Positions 6,165-13,537 are shown, numbered from the stretch's first letter. The stretch: 15,883 nt of DNA from CAXDOZ01 sp963991145 (GCA_963991145.1 CAXDOZ010000050.1:1-15883), one strand, 5' to 3'. The notes: generated by a model from the sequence alone, not told the origin. Program-made: numbers and translations.

Positions 6165-6455
6165 ATGGGATTAGCAGATTCACTTATCGACTTTTTAAAG
6201 GGGTCGGGATTAAAGCACGATAAAGCTCCAGAAGGTATTTGCCCAAATTGCTGGGGGAAGCAGGAGTATGGCGGCAAATTCTACGATGTGGTACAAAAGC
6301 ACGGAGTAGATATTAATCAAAAGGATCCTAATGTTGGTTGGGTCGAAGAATATGCTGAAAAGCATTTAACAGGAATTGAGTTACACAAGCAAGGAGATTA
6401 CTACACCTGCAATACCTGTAAATCGAAATACACTGAAGCAGATCTAAAAAAATGA
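6165..6455 (+). CDS. Small zinc-ribbon protein
   Basis: A 96-residue protein with two Cys pairs, CPNC (26-29) and CNTC (82-85), as expected for a four-Cys zinc ribbon whose two knuckles are far apart in sequence. The segment between them is mixed helical and charged (DVVQKHGVDINQKDPN, WVEEYAEKHL). The second knuckle is followed by KSKYTEADLKK. It has no signal peptide. I do not recognise a characterised family; from memory similar small proteins occur widely in Bacteroidota as hypothetical proteins. A Bacteroidota-type promoter and a GGAG site precede it, and the GreA-like gene starts 4 bases after its stop, so the pair is surely co-transcribed. A role alongside RNA polymerase is possible from this context, but it is inference. 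Confidence 0.8.
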   Translation: MGLADSLIDFLKGSGLKHDKAPEGICPNCWGKQEYGGKFYDVVQKHGVDINQKDPNVGWVEEYAEKHLTGIELHKQGDYYTCNTCKSKYTEADLKK

Positions 6456-6459
6456 AACC

Positions 6460-6903
6460 ATGAATAAGGGAGAACTTCGAAACTTTCTGGTGAATCTTGA
6501 GGCATCTGCGCTTGAGAAATTTGACAGCCGAAGAAATGATTTTATGGCTGATAGTAATATCGACTCCAGTCAGGCTATCGACCTTGATGACCAGTCTCAT
6601 CTTAGTGAAAGTGCCGACCTTGCCGAAGGTCTTGACCAACAATTACACGCTCATGAGATGATCCTCTCCCAAATCAAAAAAACAGATTTTGGCCCTACTG
6701 ATGTTGTAGGCCCGGGTGCAGTTGTAGATGTAAACGGAATGCATTTGGTGATCACTGCATCCATCCCACCTTTCGAGTTTAAGGGGAACAAATATGTAGG
6801 GGTTTCTTTAGAAGCTCCGGTTTACAAAGCAATGGAGGGGAAGAAGAAAGGGGATGAGTATGAGCTCAACGGTAAGAAATTTAAGATTGAAGGGGTTTAT
6901 TAA
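6460..6903 (+). CDS. GreA/GreB-like transcription factor with altered tip
   Basis: A 147-residue protein with the two-part layout of Gre factors. Residues 1-75 are a helical hairpin and 84-147 an FKBP-like C-terminal domain (VGPGAVVDVN, VSLEAPVYKAMEGKKKGDEY, ELNGKKFKIEGVY). The hairpin tip SHLSESADL lines up with GreA GDLxENAEY: GreA Glu44 is kept as Glu50, but the catalytic Asp41 position is His47, with Asp43 and Asp44 just before it. Gre factors enter the secondary channel of RNA polymerase and stimulate cleavage of backtracked RNA through a metal held by the tip acids. This relative may cleave poorly or act as a competitor, as Gfh1-type proteins do. It is shorter than E. coli GreA (158). 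Its stop codon overlaps that of the convergent DUF4846 gene. Confidence 0.72.
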   Translation: MNKGELRNFLVNLEASALEKFDSRRNDFMADSNIDSSQAIDLDDQSHLSESADLAEGLDQQLHAHEMILSQIKKTDFGPTDVVGPGAVVDVNGMHLVITASIPPFEFKGNKYVGVSLEAPVYKAMEGKKKGDEYELNGKKFKIEGVY

Positions 6904-7790
6904 AACCTCATCAACTGATCCCTCTTAAAACTCCATTCAGGAGTGGTAAGGGTTTCTTCAAAATCTATCGAATACCAGGGTGAGATCTCAGGATTGCCAG
7001 GATTCCTTAGTACATGAGTCTCCTGAGCAGGCATATAGCTTTGTGCAAGCATGAACAGCTTCTCTCCAGTCTCAGGGTTTTGCGCCATATCTACTACTAG
7101 TACAGCATGCCCCGGAGAACCACCCAGAATAAACACATCCCCGATCCTCATTTGATCTAGTTCAATCGGATTCATCTCTTTTGACAGAGATAACGATCCC
7201 GCATACATGAAGATCTGTTCCATGTACTTCCAGAAATCTGAATAGGTATTAGACGGGGAGGCACTTTGATTCCAATAGCAATTGTTCCCATTAACTACTA
7301 CTCTCTGACCCTCTATCCACTTATAGTAATCGACCCTAAAACCATTGGTGAAATTAAAATGAATGCTATCATACATTTCATTTGTCCAAAAATACTCCGC
7401 TCTTAAGCGCATGATAGCATCGGCACATTGGTGAAGGTCCTTATCGCCAATCTCCATATCGATCACCGAGATGTGAGCATTTTTGTTTCCCTTGATCTGT
7501 CCATTATAGAGCTTTACCTCTGCGTCAATTGGCTTCAGCGGTAGGGATTGTAAGTACTTTGCAAAAGAGCCATCCTCAGTGGTAATTCTTTCAAATCCAG
7601 CGGGAGCAGAAAAGCGAGATAAGATCGTATATCCATCTGGATTGAGGATCTCAAATTCCTGTGGGATCTGAAAGGTAGTTTCAGCTTTAGAAATGGTATT
7701 ATTAACAGGATCAGAAGGCTTTGCTTTTGAGTTGCAGGATATGGTCAATGAGACAGCACAGAGAATTATGAATGCCAATTGAAATCTCAT
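6900..7790 (-). CDS. DUF4846 lipoprotein
   Basis: A 296-residue protein with a lipoprotein signal peptide; the lipobox LTISC ends at Cys19, so the mature protein should be lipid-anchored in the envelope. The rest is one DUF4846 domain (about 45-290), recognised by the segments DGYTILSRFSAPAGFERI, ADAIMRLRAEYFW and GDVFILGGSPGHAVLVVDMA (217-236), and by LMRF at the end. The function of this family is not established. Cys121 at the start of a helix (HQCADAIMRLRAEY), followed about 107 residues later by His228 in GHAVLVVDMA, resembles the Cys/His order of papain-like NlpC/P60 or CHAP peptidases; this is inference. The gene is convergent with the GreA-like gene (stop codons overlap by 4 bases) and lies 74 bases downstream of the five-gene run. 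Confidence 0.82.
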   Translation of the reverse strand: MRFQLAFIILCAVSLTISCNSKAKPSDPVNNTISKAETTFQIPQEFEILNPDGYTILSRFSAPAGFERITTEDGSFAKYLQSLPLKPIDAEVKLYNGQIKGNKNAHISVIDMEIGDKDLHQCADAIMRLRAEYFWTNEMYDSIHFNFTNGFRVDYYKWIEGQRVVVNGNNCYWNQSASPSNTYSDFWKYMEQIFMYAGSLSLSKEMNPIELDQMRIGDVFILGGSPGHAVLVVDMAQNPETGEKLFMLAQSYMPAQETHVLRNPGNPEISPWYSIDFEETLTTPEWSFKRDQLMRF

Positions 7791-7864
7791 AGCTTGTTTT
7801 TATTTGAGCGGATTATCTAATTTGATTATCGCGATTTCTAAACACTGTTAATGAGGACATTGAA

Positions 7865-8386
7865 CTAATCAAAGATCGATCCCTCAGTCATCTTGTACTT
7901 TTCAAAGCCAAGTTCCAGAATAAATTGGTTGAGGAGTTTTCTCGTATCCTTGGCGAAACCGATGGCAGGACGTTCATATTCAGTTCCCTCGTCCAGGATC
8001 ACCTCCTTCTCAGCTGGAATATCTACAGAGGACAGGAGATAATTACACTCCAGACAAACATCAACCTGTGCTACCACTTCTTCACCTTTGTAATAGATAA
8101 TCGCAAAATGTGGGTCAAAACAGGCTGCGGTAGTCTCTCCATATGTTCCGAGTGGAGTAATTATGGAATTGAACTCATGCACCTCTGATTCATTGAGCAC
8201 TTTAGAATTATCAAGAAGGAATGGGAACTCACTTAGAATGCGGTCAATTGTTTTATGCCCATTACCCTGAAACTCATAGGCCACTACCTTTGTGTATTGT
8301 AGTGTTTTGAATGGGTTTGTTTGTGCACTAAGGCTTGAGAATAAGAACAGAACTGGAACTAGAGCTAATAGCTTCATTTTGATCAT
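7865..8386 (-). CDS. Secreted Cys-rich hypothetical protein
   Basis: A 173-residue protein with a signal peptide (MIKMKLLALVPVLFLFSSLSAQ, likely cut near residue 21). I do not recognise a named family. The centre holds two Cys motifs, ACFDPHFAIIYY (88-99) and VDVCLECNYL (108-117), giving Cys89, His93, Cys111 and Cys114. These could bind a metal or form disulfides. The strand-turn-strand shape between them (YYKGEEVVAQVDV) suggests a small beta domain. Translation may begin at the ATG at 8386 or three codons later at 8377; both leave the signal peptide complete. It starts 9 bases after the stop of the DUF2490 gene and ends the compact five-gene run. Confidence 0.75.
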   Translation of the reverse strand: MIKMKLLALVPVLFLFSSLSAQTNPFKTLQYTKVVAYEFQGNGHKTIDRILSEFPFLLDNSKVLNESEVHEFNSIITPLGTYGETTAACFDPHFAIIYYKGEEVVAQVDVCLECNYLLSSVDIPAEKEVILDEGTEYERPAIGFAKDTRKLLNQFILELGFEKYKMTEGSIFD

Positions 8387-8395
8387 TTTATAGAC

Positions 8396-9055
8396 CTAGA
8401 AGTTAATAAAACTCACAATGTTTATCTGATCCCTATTTCCATTTTGGAGGAATTGATTCATATAACCGAGTTCTAATCGAACCACTTTGGAAATGCGATA
8501 TCCAATCCCGCCGTAAAGGCGGTTCCTGTCAAAAATGGTACCGGTGGTATTTATGAAGATCTCATTGTAGGCCGATAAATAAACCGTCTTATCAATCACC
8601 TCTTTATTGTTCAATGGGATATTCAATGCGAGAAAGTACCGGAACCTCAGAGCAAAATCCGATTCGATGAATCTCTGCTCAAAGCGATATCGATGTTGAA
8701 GTGACACGATACCAATTTTCTGCTTAGTAATAAATTGCTGAAAGATTCGGTGCTCGTGAACGGTGACCTTCTCATCCTGCCCGTCGACGTAGTTCTCACT
8801 TAGGATATATCCATATCCAAGTAGTACATTATTGTTATTCTCAGTGATGTTATAGCCAAAACCGGTTCTTATCAGCAATTGCTCCAGATCGGTAAGGGCA
8901 TTGTAACTCCGGTACTGAACTTCATTATGCCAGTTCCACTGAGTATTGATCTTTTTATTCCCGAAGTATAAAAGCCAATTTCCAAGCTTGCTGTCCTGAG
9001 AGTATCCAGCAAATTGAAAAAATAAAAAACAGATTAATAGAATTCTTTTCATCAT
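8396..9055 (-). CDS. DUF2490 outer-membrane beta-barrel protein
   Basis: A 219-residue protein with a signal peptide (MMKRILLICFLFFQFAGYS followed by Q) and the DUF2490 pattern: GNWLLYFGNKKI near the N-terminus, WNWHNEVQYR, repeated amphipathic strands of alternating polar and non-polar residues, EHRIFQQF, QHRYRFEQRF, FRYFLALNIPL, YNEIF and DRNRLYGGIGYRI. It ends in a strand closing with Phe (IVSFINF), the usual end of outer-membrane barrels. DUF2490 proteins are predicted outer-membrane barrels of Bacteroidota whose cargo or role is unknown. The start codon overlaps the stop of the reductase gene by 4 bases (ATGA type), so translation is coupled. Confidence 0.88.
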   Translation of the reverse strand: MMKRILLICFLFFQFAGYSQDSKLGNWLLYFGNKKINTQWNWHNEVQYRSYNALTDLEQLLIRTGFGYNITENNNNVLLGYGYILSENYVDGQDEKVTVHEHRIFQQFITKQKIGIVSLQHRYRFEQRFIESDFALRFRYFLALNIPLNNKEVIDKTVYLSAYNEIFINTTGTIFDRNRLYGGIGYRISKVVRLELGYMNQFLQNGNRDQINIVSFINF

Positions 9056-10128
9056 TCAGTCACGAAGCCTTTCCAGCGCTTCATGTAATTTATGAAAATT
9101 GGGCCTAAGCCCTCTTTTGCGAGATATTCCTCACTTACAGGGTTTGGAGTAGGAGTGAAATCCGGATCCTGAATAACAAGCTTCGGGAAATCATGGTGTA
9201 AAATGCCTGATCTGCCAATCGAGACAAAGTCGACACCCGCTTCCAGGATTTTATGAACGTCGGAGCCGGAGCGGATCTTCCCTGCAACAGTGAGCTTGAC
9301 ATCCTTATAGTCGAGCTCAGTAAAATGCTCTAGTAGACTCTTTGAAGCGTGTTTTTCCTCTTCTGGCATTTTGAAGGAATCCCAAAGAGAGACGTCGAGG
9401 AAATCAACTTTGCCACTATTGATCAGTTGCTGACAGATCGTTTTAATTTCATCTAGATCGAGCCCAAATTTCTCTGGCGATAATCTTACTCCCAAAAGAA
9501 AATCGGCTCCGCAGGAGCTACGAATCTCATTTACAATCTCAAAGAGGATTCTAGAGCGATTTTCAAGGCTTCCACCGTATTCGTCTTCCCGGTGATTGAT
9601 CTCTGCGCTCAGGAATTGAGTGAGGATATAACCATGAGCTCCGTGCACCTCAACACCATCATAGCCTGCTTCTTTAGCTCTTACTGCAGCAGCGATAAAG
9701 TCATCTCTCAGATCGAGAACTTCCTGATGGCTCAAAGCTCTGGCATTGGTCTCCTCATTATCTGAAGGACAAACAGGTCGTTCACCTATCTGGCTTTCAG
9801 GTGATCGCATTCCAGCGTGATGTAATTGTATTACGGCCAGACTTCCATGCCTTTTAATTTCAGCGGCCAATCTTTTATGACCTTCAATATGGAAATCGGC
9901 AAAGCATCCAAGTTGACCGGAGAAGCCTTTACCAATAGCCTGAACATGGGAGGCACAGGTCATCACCATTCCAAATCCACCTACTGCTCTTTTCGTTAGC
10001 CAATTGAATTCATCTTCAGATAAGGTGCCATCATCATGGCTTTGAAGATTGGTCATTGGGGCAAGAGCAAAGCGGTTTGGCATTACTGCTCCGCAGGGAA
10101 ACTTTAGTATCGAACTTTCCATAGACAT
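9052..10128 (-). CDS. Old Yellow Enzyme-type NAD(P)H:flavin oxidoreductase
   Basis: A 358-residue TIM-barrel FMN enzyme of the Old Yellow Enzyme family. Visible are MPNRFALAPMTN (16-27), IQLHHAGMR (100-108), the substrate-binding pair His162 and His165 in VHGAHGYILTQFLS, EDEYGGSLENRSR (181-193), the FMN-phosphate region near VAGKIRS (281-287) and FVSIGRSGILHHDFP (301-315). There is no C-terminal iron-sulfur/NAD domain as in 2,4-dienoyl-CoA reductase, so it is a single-domain ene-reductase that should reduce activated C=C bonds or other electrophiles with NAD(P)H. The physiological substrate is unknown. Translation may start at the ATG at 10128 or two codons later. It starts 12 bases after the NTF2-like gene and overlaps the DUF2490 gene by 4 bases. 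Confidence 0.92.
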   Translation of the reverse strand: MSMESSILKFPCGAVMPNRFALAPMTNLQSHDDGTLSEDEFNWLTKRAVGGFGMVMTCASHVQAIGKGFSGQLGCFADFHIEGHKRLAAEIKRHGSLAVIQLHHAGMRSPESQIGERPVCPSDNEETNARALSHQEVLDLRDDFIAAAVRAKEAGYDGVEVHGAHGYILTQFLSAEINHREDEYGGSLENRSRILFEIVNEIRSSCGADFLLGVRLSPEKFGLDLDEIKTICQQLINSGKVDFLDVSLWDSFKMPEEEKHASKSLLEHFTELDYKDVKLTVAGKIRSGSDVHKILEAGVDFVSIGRSGILHHDFPKLVIQDPDFTPTPNPVSEEYLAKEGLGPIFINYMKRWKGFVTE

Positions 10129-10140
10129 TTGCTGCCAATT

Positions 10141-10509
10141 CTAAGATTTTCTGCCCAAATGTTCAGATAGAATCATCCAACTGTCTTCTTCTTTAACAAT
10201 TACAGAACTTCCTACACCTTCACCTGAAACCAGGTCTCCATTGATCAAGCCAGCCCATTCAAATTCAAAATTGAATACGGCAAAATGCTCGTCGATCTTT
10301 AGCCAATTCACATTTTTGATCTGGTACTTCTCACTCTTAATTATTGAAAAGTTCCTCTCGAATGCAATCTTCACGGCTTCCTTTCCCTGGTGAATGGATC
10401 CGTCTGAGAAGATCACACTTGCATTTTCAGAGATCAGTGGATCCACCTGATTCCAATCCTGACTAGCTAAAGCCGATTCATAGGAGGCAATAAAGTGCTG
10501 CGCTTCCAT
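10141..10509 (-). CDS. NTF2-like (DUF4440/SnoaL-type) protein
   Basis: A 122-residue cytoplasmic protein of the NTF2-like fold. Its opening FIASYESALASQDWNQVDPLI is the typical first helix with the trailing acidic turn, followed by ENASVIFSDGSIHQGKEAV, the F-x-D-G-x-x-x-x-G pattern common in DUF4440 and SnoaL-type proteins. The final strands run through SVIVKEEDSWMILSEHLG. Such domains are enzymes (isomerases, cyclases), binding modules or orphan proteins. Lying between a TlpA-like lipoprotein gene (3 bases away) and an ene-reductase gene (12 bases away), it could handle the same small molecule as the reductase, but nothing in the sequence proves this. Confidence 0.8.
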   Translation of the reverse strand: MEAQHFIASYESALASQDWNQVDPLISENASVIFSDGSIHQGKEAVKIAFERNFSIIKSEKYQIKNVNWLKIDEHFAVFNFEFEWAGLINGDLVSGEGVGSSVIVKEEDSWMILSEHLGRKS

Positions 10510-10512
10510 TCT

Positions 10513-11994
10513 CTAGTAAAGTTTATCAAGCATGAGATCAAGCTCTTCCATGACATTTTCTGGTCCGTTTGCTCTTGGACTTACAATGTTCCCGTTTTCA
10601 TCAATGAGCATATAGGTTGGAGCCGCATTGATCTTATAAGGAGCGAGTTGAGGATTGTTGAACTGTTTATCTGCTACAAGGTGAACACCCGGCCAATCCT
10701 CCTCAGCTACGAATTCCTTCCAGCGCTTGATATCCTCTTCACCGTACTCAAGAGACACGTACATGAATACCATATCATCACGGTCTTTCAAAGACTCCTG
10801 GAGCTCTTTATGATATGGAATCGATTGAATACAGGGTCCGCCCCAGGTTCCCCAGAAATCAATGTATACCAGATTTCCTTTGAAATCACTTAAAGAAACC
10901 AATTCGTCTTTCAGATCAGGAAAAGTGAAATCAGGAGCAGTTTCCCCCGGGGCAATATTTCTAAAACCGATATAATAATCAGAGAATAGATCCAGGTACT
11001 TTTCATCTGAGTAATTTGAAGAGAAGTAGTCATACATCTCCTCCGCCACCGGATAGAATTCAGTTTTAAGCAAAGTCAAATAGAGCCAGAAATCTTTTGC
11101 CATCCAGGCCATAGCGATATCCCTATCCACCCCATCAAAGGAATTCTTAGCAATTGAGAATTTCTCTGCCATTGAGATCTCCCATCTGATTGAATCAGGG
11201 AGATCAATTGTGGTTTCCTCAAATCTGGTGTCAACAATCCCAGCGATACAATCAGTATAGGCCAGGATAAAATTAAACTCAGAATCGGCCTGCCATTCAC
11301 CTAGAAATGAGAAATCAACTGAATCGGCCGGTAGGCTTCCAAATTCACCAAAGGCGTAGTATTTGTGATAACTCAGGTATCTGTAGTAATCCTTCCAGGA
11401 GTCATATCTGGCTTTAGCAATCAGATAATTAGCATAGGAATCAGGTAGGTCAAAGGATAGGATTCTGGATTCCTGCCCCTTGAAATGTTCTTCCATAAAG
11501 GACTCGAACTCCTCGGGCATCATGTAATTGATACTTGAGTAAAGCTCATCAATCGAGTCCTCCTCATAGAATTCGAAACTCAGGTCCCATTGAATTTGAT
11601 TTAATTCTGCGGCTTCGCCGGATAGGATCAGAGTATCCTCTGTTTGAAGGATATTTAATGATTGTCCTGGCCCGAGGTAGAGGTCCTTATTATAGAAAGC
11701 ATAATATCCATTAGAATTCCTGATCTGGTAAAAGTCACTTTCTGTTGATTTTACCGAAAATGAAAAGTCTCCGGCAGTATCAACCCAACAGGAATCCAGG
11801 GCATAAGTGTAATTTTTAAAATCCTGAGCGGCCTCCGAGCTGGTGAGGTAGATGTATTGGGCCTCATCGATATTCAGGATTCCTTCGATGGTTATGGATT
11901 GACTTTCGGGCTCTTGTTCATCAGAACTAGAGCATGCGAATAAGAAGCCAATAAGAAATGCTAGGAAAATGGGAGGGACTCTTCTTCTGTTCAT
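10513..11994 (-). CDS. TlpA-like thioredoxin-fold lipoprotein with WGGPC motif
   Basis: A 493-residue lipoprotein; the lipobox ends at Cys21 (IGFLFAC). Residues about 35-125 form a beta-rich N-terminal domain like the DUF4369 region of Bacteroidota TlpA relatives, and 130-340 is a helical, acidic middle part. Residues 348-493 are an AhpC/TlpA-type thioredoxin domain (APGETAPDFTFPDL, VYIDFWGTWGGPC, NAAPTYMLID with the cis-Pro). The catalytic motif normally reads WCGPC, but here it is W-G-G-P-C: codon 385 is GGC where TGC would give Cys, while Cys388 is kept. A standard dithiol reaction is therefore not possible, though Cys388 could act alone or pair with Cys69 or Cys249. It is the first gene of the compact run and probably sits in the periplasm or outer membrane. 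Confidence 0.87.
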   Translation of the reverse strand: MNRRRVPPIFLAFLIGFLFACSSSDEQEPESQSITIEGILNIDEAQYIYLTSSEAAQDFKNYTYALDSCWVDTAGDFSFSVKSTESDFYQIRNSNGYYAFYNKDLYLGPGQSLNILQTEDTLILSGEAAELNQIQWDLSFEFYEEDSIDELYSSINYMMPEEFESFMEEHFKGQESRILSFDLPDSYANYLIAKARYDSWKDYYRYLSYHKYYAFGEFGSLPADSVDFSFLGEWQADSEFNFILAYTDCIAGIVDTRFEETTIDLPDSIRWEISMAEKFSIAKNSFDGVDRDIAMAWMAKDFWLYLTLLKTEFYPVAEEMYDYFSSNYSDEKYLDLFSDYYIGFRNIAPGETAPDFTFPDLKDELVSLSDFKGNLVYIDFWGTWGGPCIQSIPYHKELQESLKDRDDMVFMYVSLEYGEEDIKRWKEFVAEEDWPGVHLVADKQFNNPQLAPYKINAAPTYMLIDENGNIVSPRANGPENVMEELDLMLDKLY

Positions 11995-12121
11995 CTTTTA
12001 AAGATAATTGATACGGAAACTATTAGCGGTAAACGCTTGTTAACCAATCCTGAATTGGATTTGTGGGAAAATTTGGTTACTATATCCATTCACAAAAGGC
12101 AAAACGCCCACCTGAGTATCC

Positions 12122-12138
12122 GGTCTCATTCTGAGACC
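12122..12138. promoter_or_regulatory. Perfect inverted repeat just before the decarboxylase start
   Basis: GGTCTCA (12122-12128) and TGAGACC (12132-12138) form a perfect 7-bp inverted repeat with a TTC loop, ending 8 bases before the ATG at 12147. In RNA it would make a stable hairpin over the ribosome-binding region; as DNA it could be an operator. No T-run follows, so it is not an intrinsic terminator. Confidence 0.45.
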
Positions 12139-12146
12139 AAACATTT

Positions 12147-13532
12147 ATGAAGAATGCACTCGAGCTTTTCCAGAGAATTACTGAAGAATTATTGATTGAT
12201 GAAGAGGAGAATCCGGTAGCGAAATACATTCCGAGTTCAGAGCTTTATAAAGCATTAGACCTTTCCTTAAAAGAAGATCCCTTAGATCAGGAAGATTTTG
12301 AATCCCTGGTTAGAGATCTCGTTCTTGCAACACCGCGCACAGCCACAAACGGTTTCTTTAATCAACTTTTTGGCGGCCGAAATGAGAAGGCGATCCTAGG
12401 GGAATTGCTCTCCGTGATCCTGAATAACAGCATGTACACCTACAAAGCTGCAGGACCAATGATCGGAGTGGAGAAAAAGATCATTAGAGAGGTCTGCGAC
12501 CTGATAGGCTGGGATTCAAAATCTGACGGGACATTTGCACCGGGAGGTTCAATGACCAATTTTATCGGTATGCTAATGGCTCGCAATGCTGCTTCTCCTG
12601 GTGTTCATTCCGATGGGGTTAAGAAGCAAATGCTAGTCTACACTTCAAAGGAGTCTCATTACAGTATTCCTAAGAATGCTGCATTCTCGGGAGTCGGAAG
12701 GGAGAACGTTCGATATATCCCAACCAATAAGAAAGGAGAGATCGATCCTCAAAAATTGGAACGATCTATTGAGGAAGATATCAGAAAAGGAGCAATCCCA
12801 ACCATGGTGAATCTTACCGCGGGTACTACAGTTATGGGGGCCTTCGACCCGATTAGATCTATAAGCGATATCTGTAAGAAGCACGGAGTTTGGTTACATA
12901 TTGATGGTGCTTACTGTGGTTCAGTTTTGTTTAGCGAAAAGTACAGTCATTTGATCGATGGTGTTGAACTGGCAGATTCCTTTTGCTTTAATGCGCATAA
13001 GATGCTGGGAACTCCTCTTTCCTGTTCCATTATCGTTGCAAAGGATAAGAAGTTCCTATACGACAGCCTTTCTAATGAAGCTGATTACCTCTACCAGACT
13101 GATCACGATGAGTTTAATTTAGGAAAGACCTCGCTTCAATGCGGAAGGAGAAACGACGCCTTAAAATTCTGGACTTTTTGGAAGAGCGTAGGGACGAAAG
13201 GGCTCGGAGAAATCGTTGATCATCAGTTTGATTTGGCCGAAACGGCCAGAGCCTATGTTGAGGCTCACGAGGATTACGAGCTTTACAGCTATAAAAAGTC
13301 TATTGCAATTTGTTTTAATTACAAAGGCATTCCTGCAACAGAGATCTGTACTGCTTTATATGAGCATTCAAAATTAATGGTTGGATACGGCTCCTTCCAG
13401 GGAGATGAATTTATTCGCCTGGTAACGGTCAATGCTCAAAATGAAAAAGAAGACATTTTGAACTTCTTTAAGGTGCTTGAAGAGTTTGTTGAGGAGAAGA
13501 AAGAGCTTTTCGCCAGATTTATGGTGGCTTAA
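12147..13532 (+). CDS. Group II PLP-dependent decarboxylase (cysteine-sulfinate/glutamate/aspartate decarboxylase-like)
   Basis: A 461-residue PLP enzyme of the group II amino acid decarboxylase family. Visible are NGFFNQLFGG (68-77), YTYKAAGP (97-104), APGGSMTN (131-138), SHYS with the PLP-stacking His171, HIDGAYCG with Asp253 for the PLP nitrogen, FNAHKMLGTP with PLP-binding Lys285, and SLQCGRRNDALKFW (329-342). From memory the FFNQLF and QCxRRxDAxKFW stretches fit cysteine-sulfinate/aspartate decarboxylases better than glutamate decarboxylase. However, the usual TYEIAP reads TYKAAG here, so the substrate stays open. Length and domain order are normal. A cytoplasmic role in making hypotaurine, beta-alanine, GABA or a related amine is the family expectation. 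It stands alone on the plus strand, with an inverted repeat right before its start. Confidence 0.87.
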   Translation: MKNALELFQRITEELLIDEEENPVAKYIPSSELYKALDLSLKEDPLDQEDFESLVRDLVLATPRTATNGFFNQLFGGRNEKAILGELLSVILNNSMYTYKAAGPMIGVEKKIIREVCDLIGWDSKSDGTFAPGGSMTNFIGMLMARNAASPGVHSDGVKKQMLVYTSKESHYSIPKNAAFSGVGRENVRYIPTNKKGEIDPQKLERSIEEDIRKGAIPTMVNLTAGTTVMGAFDPIRSISDICKKHGVWLHIDGAYCGSVLFSEKYSHLIDGVELADSFCFNAHKMLGTPLSCSIIVAKDKKFLYDSLSNEADYLYQTDHDEFNLGKTSLQCGRRNDALKFWTFWKSVGTKGLGEIVDHQFDLAETARAYVEAHEDYELYSYKKSIAICFNYKGIPATEICTALYEHSKLMVGYGSFQGDEFIRLVTVNAQNEKEDILNFFKVLEEFVEEKKELFARFMVA

Positions 13533-13537
13533 ATTCT

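Noticed and set aside
6328..6642. 104-residue minus-strand frame opposite the zinc-ribbon and GreA-like genes
   Set aside because: It is antisense to two convincing genes and its protein lacks recognisable features.
10495..10893. 132-residue plus-strand frame opposite the TlpA-like gene
   Set aside because: It is the shadow of a well-supported minus-strand thioredoxin domain.
11995..12060. Minus-strand promoter for the TlpA-like gene (TTG, then TAGTTTCC)
   Set aside because: The -7 box matches poorly and the spacer is 22 bases, so it is not convincing enough to list.
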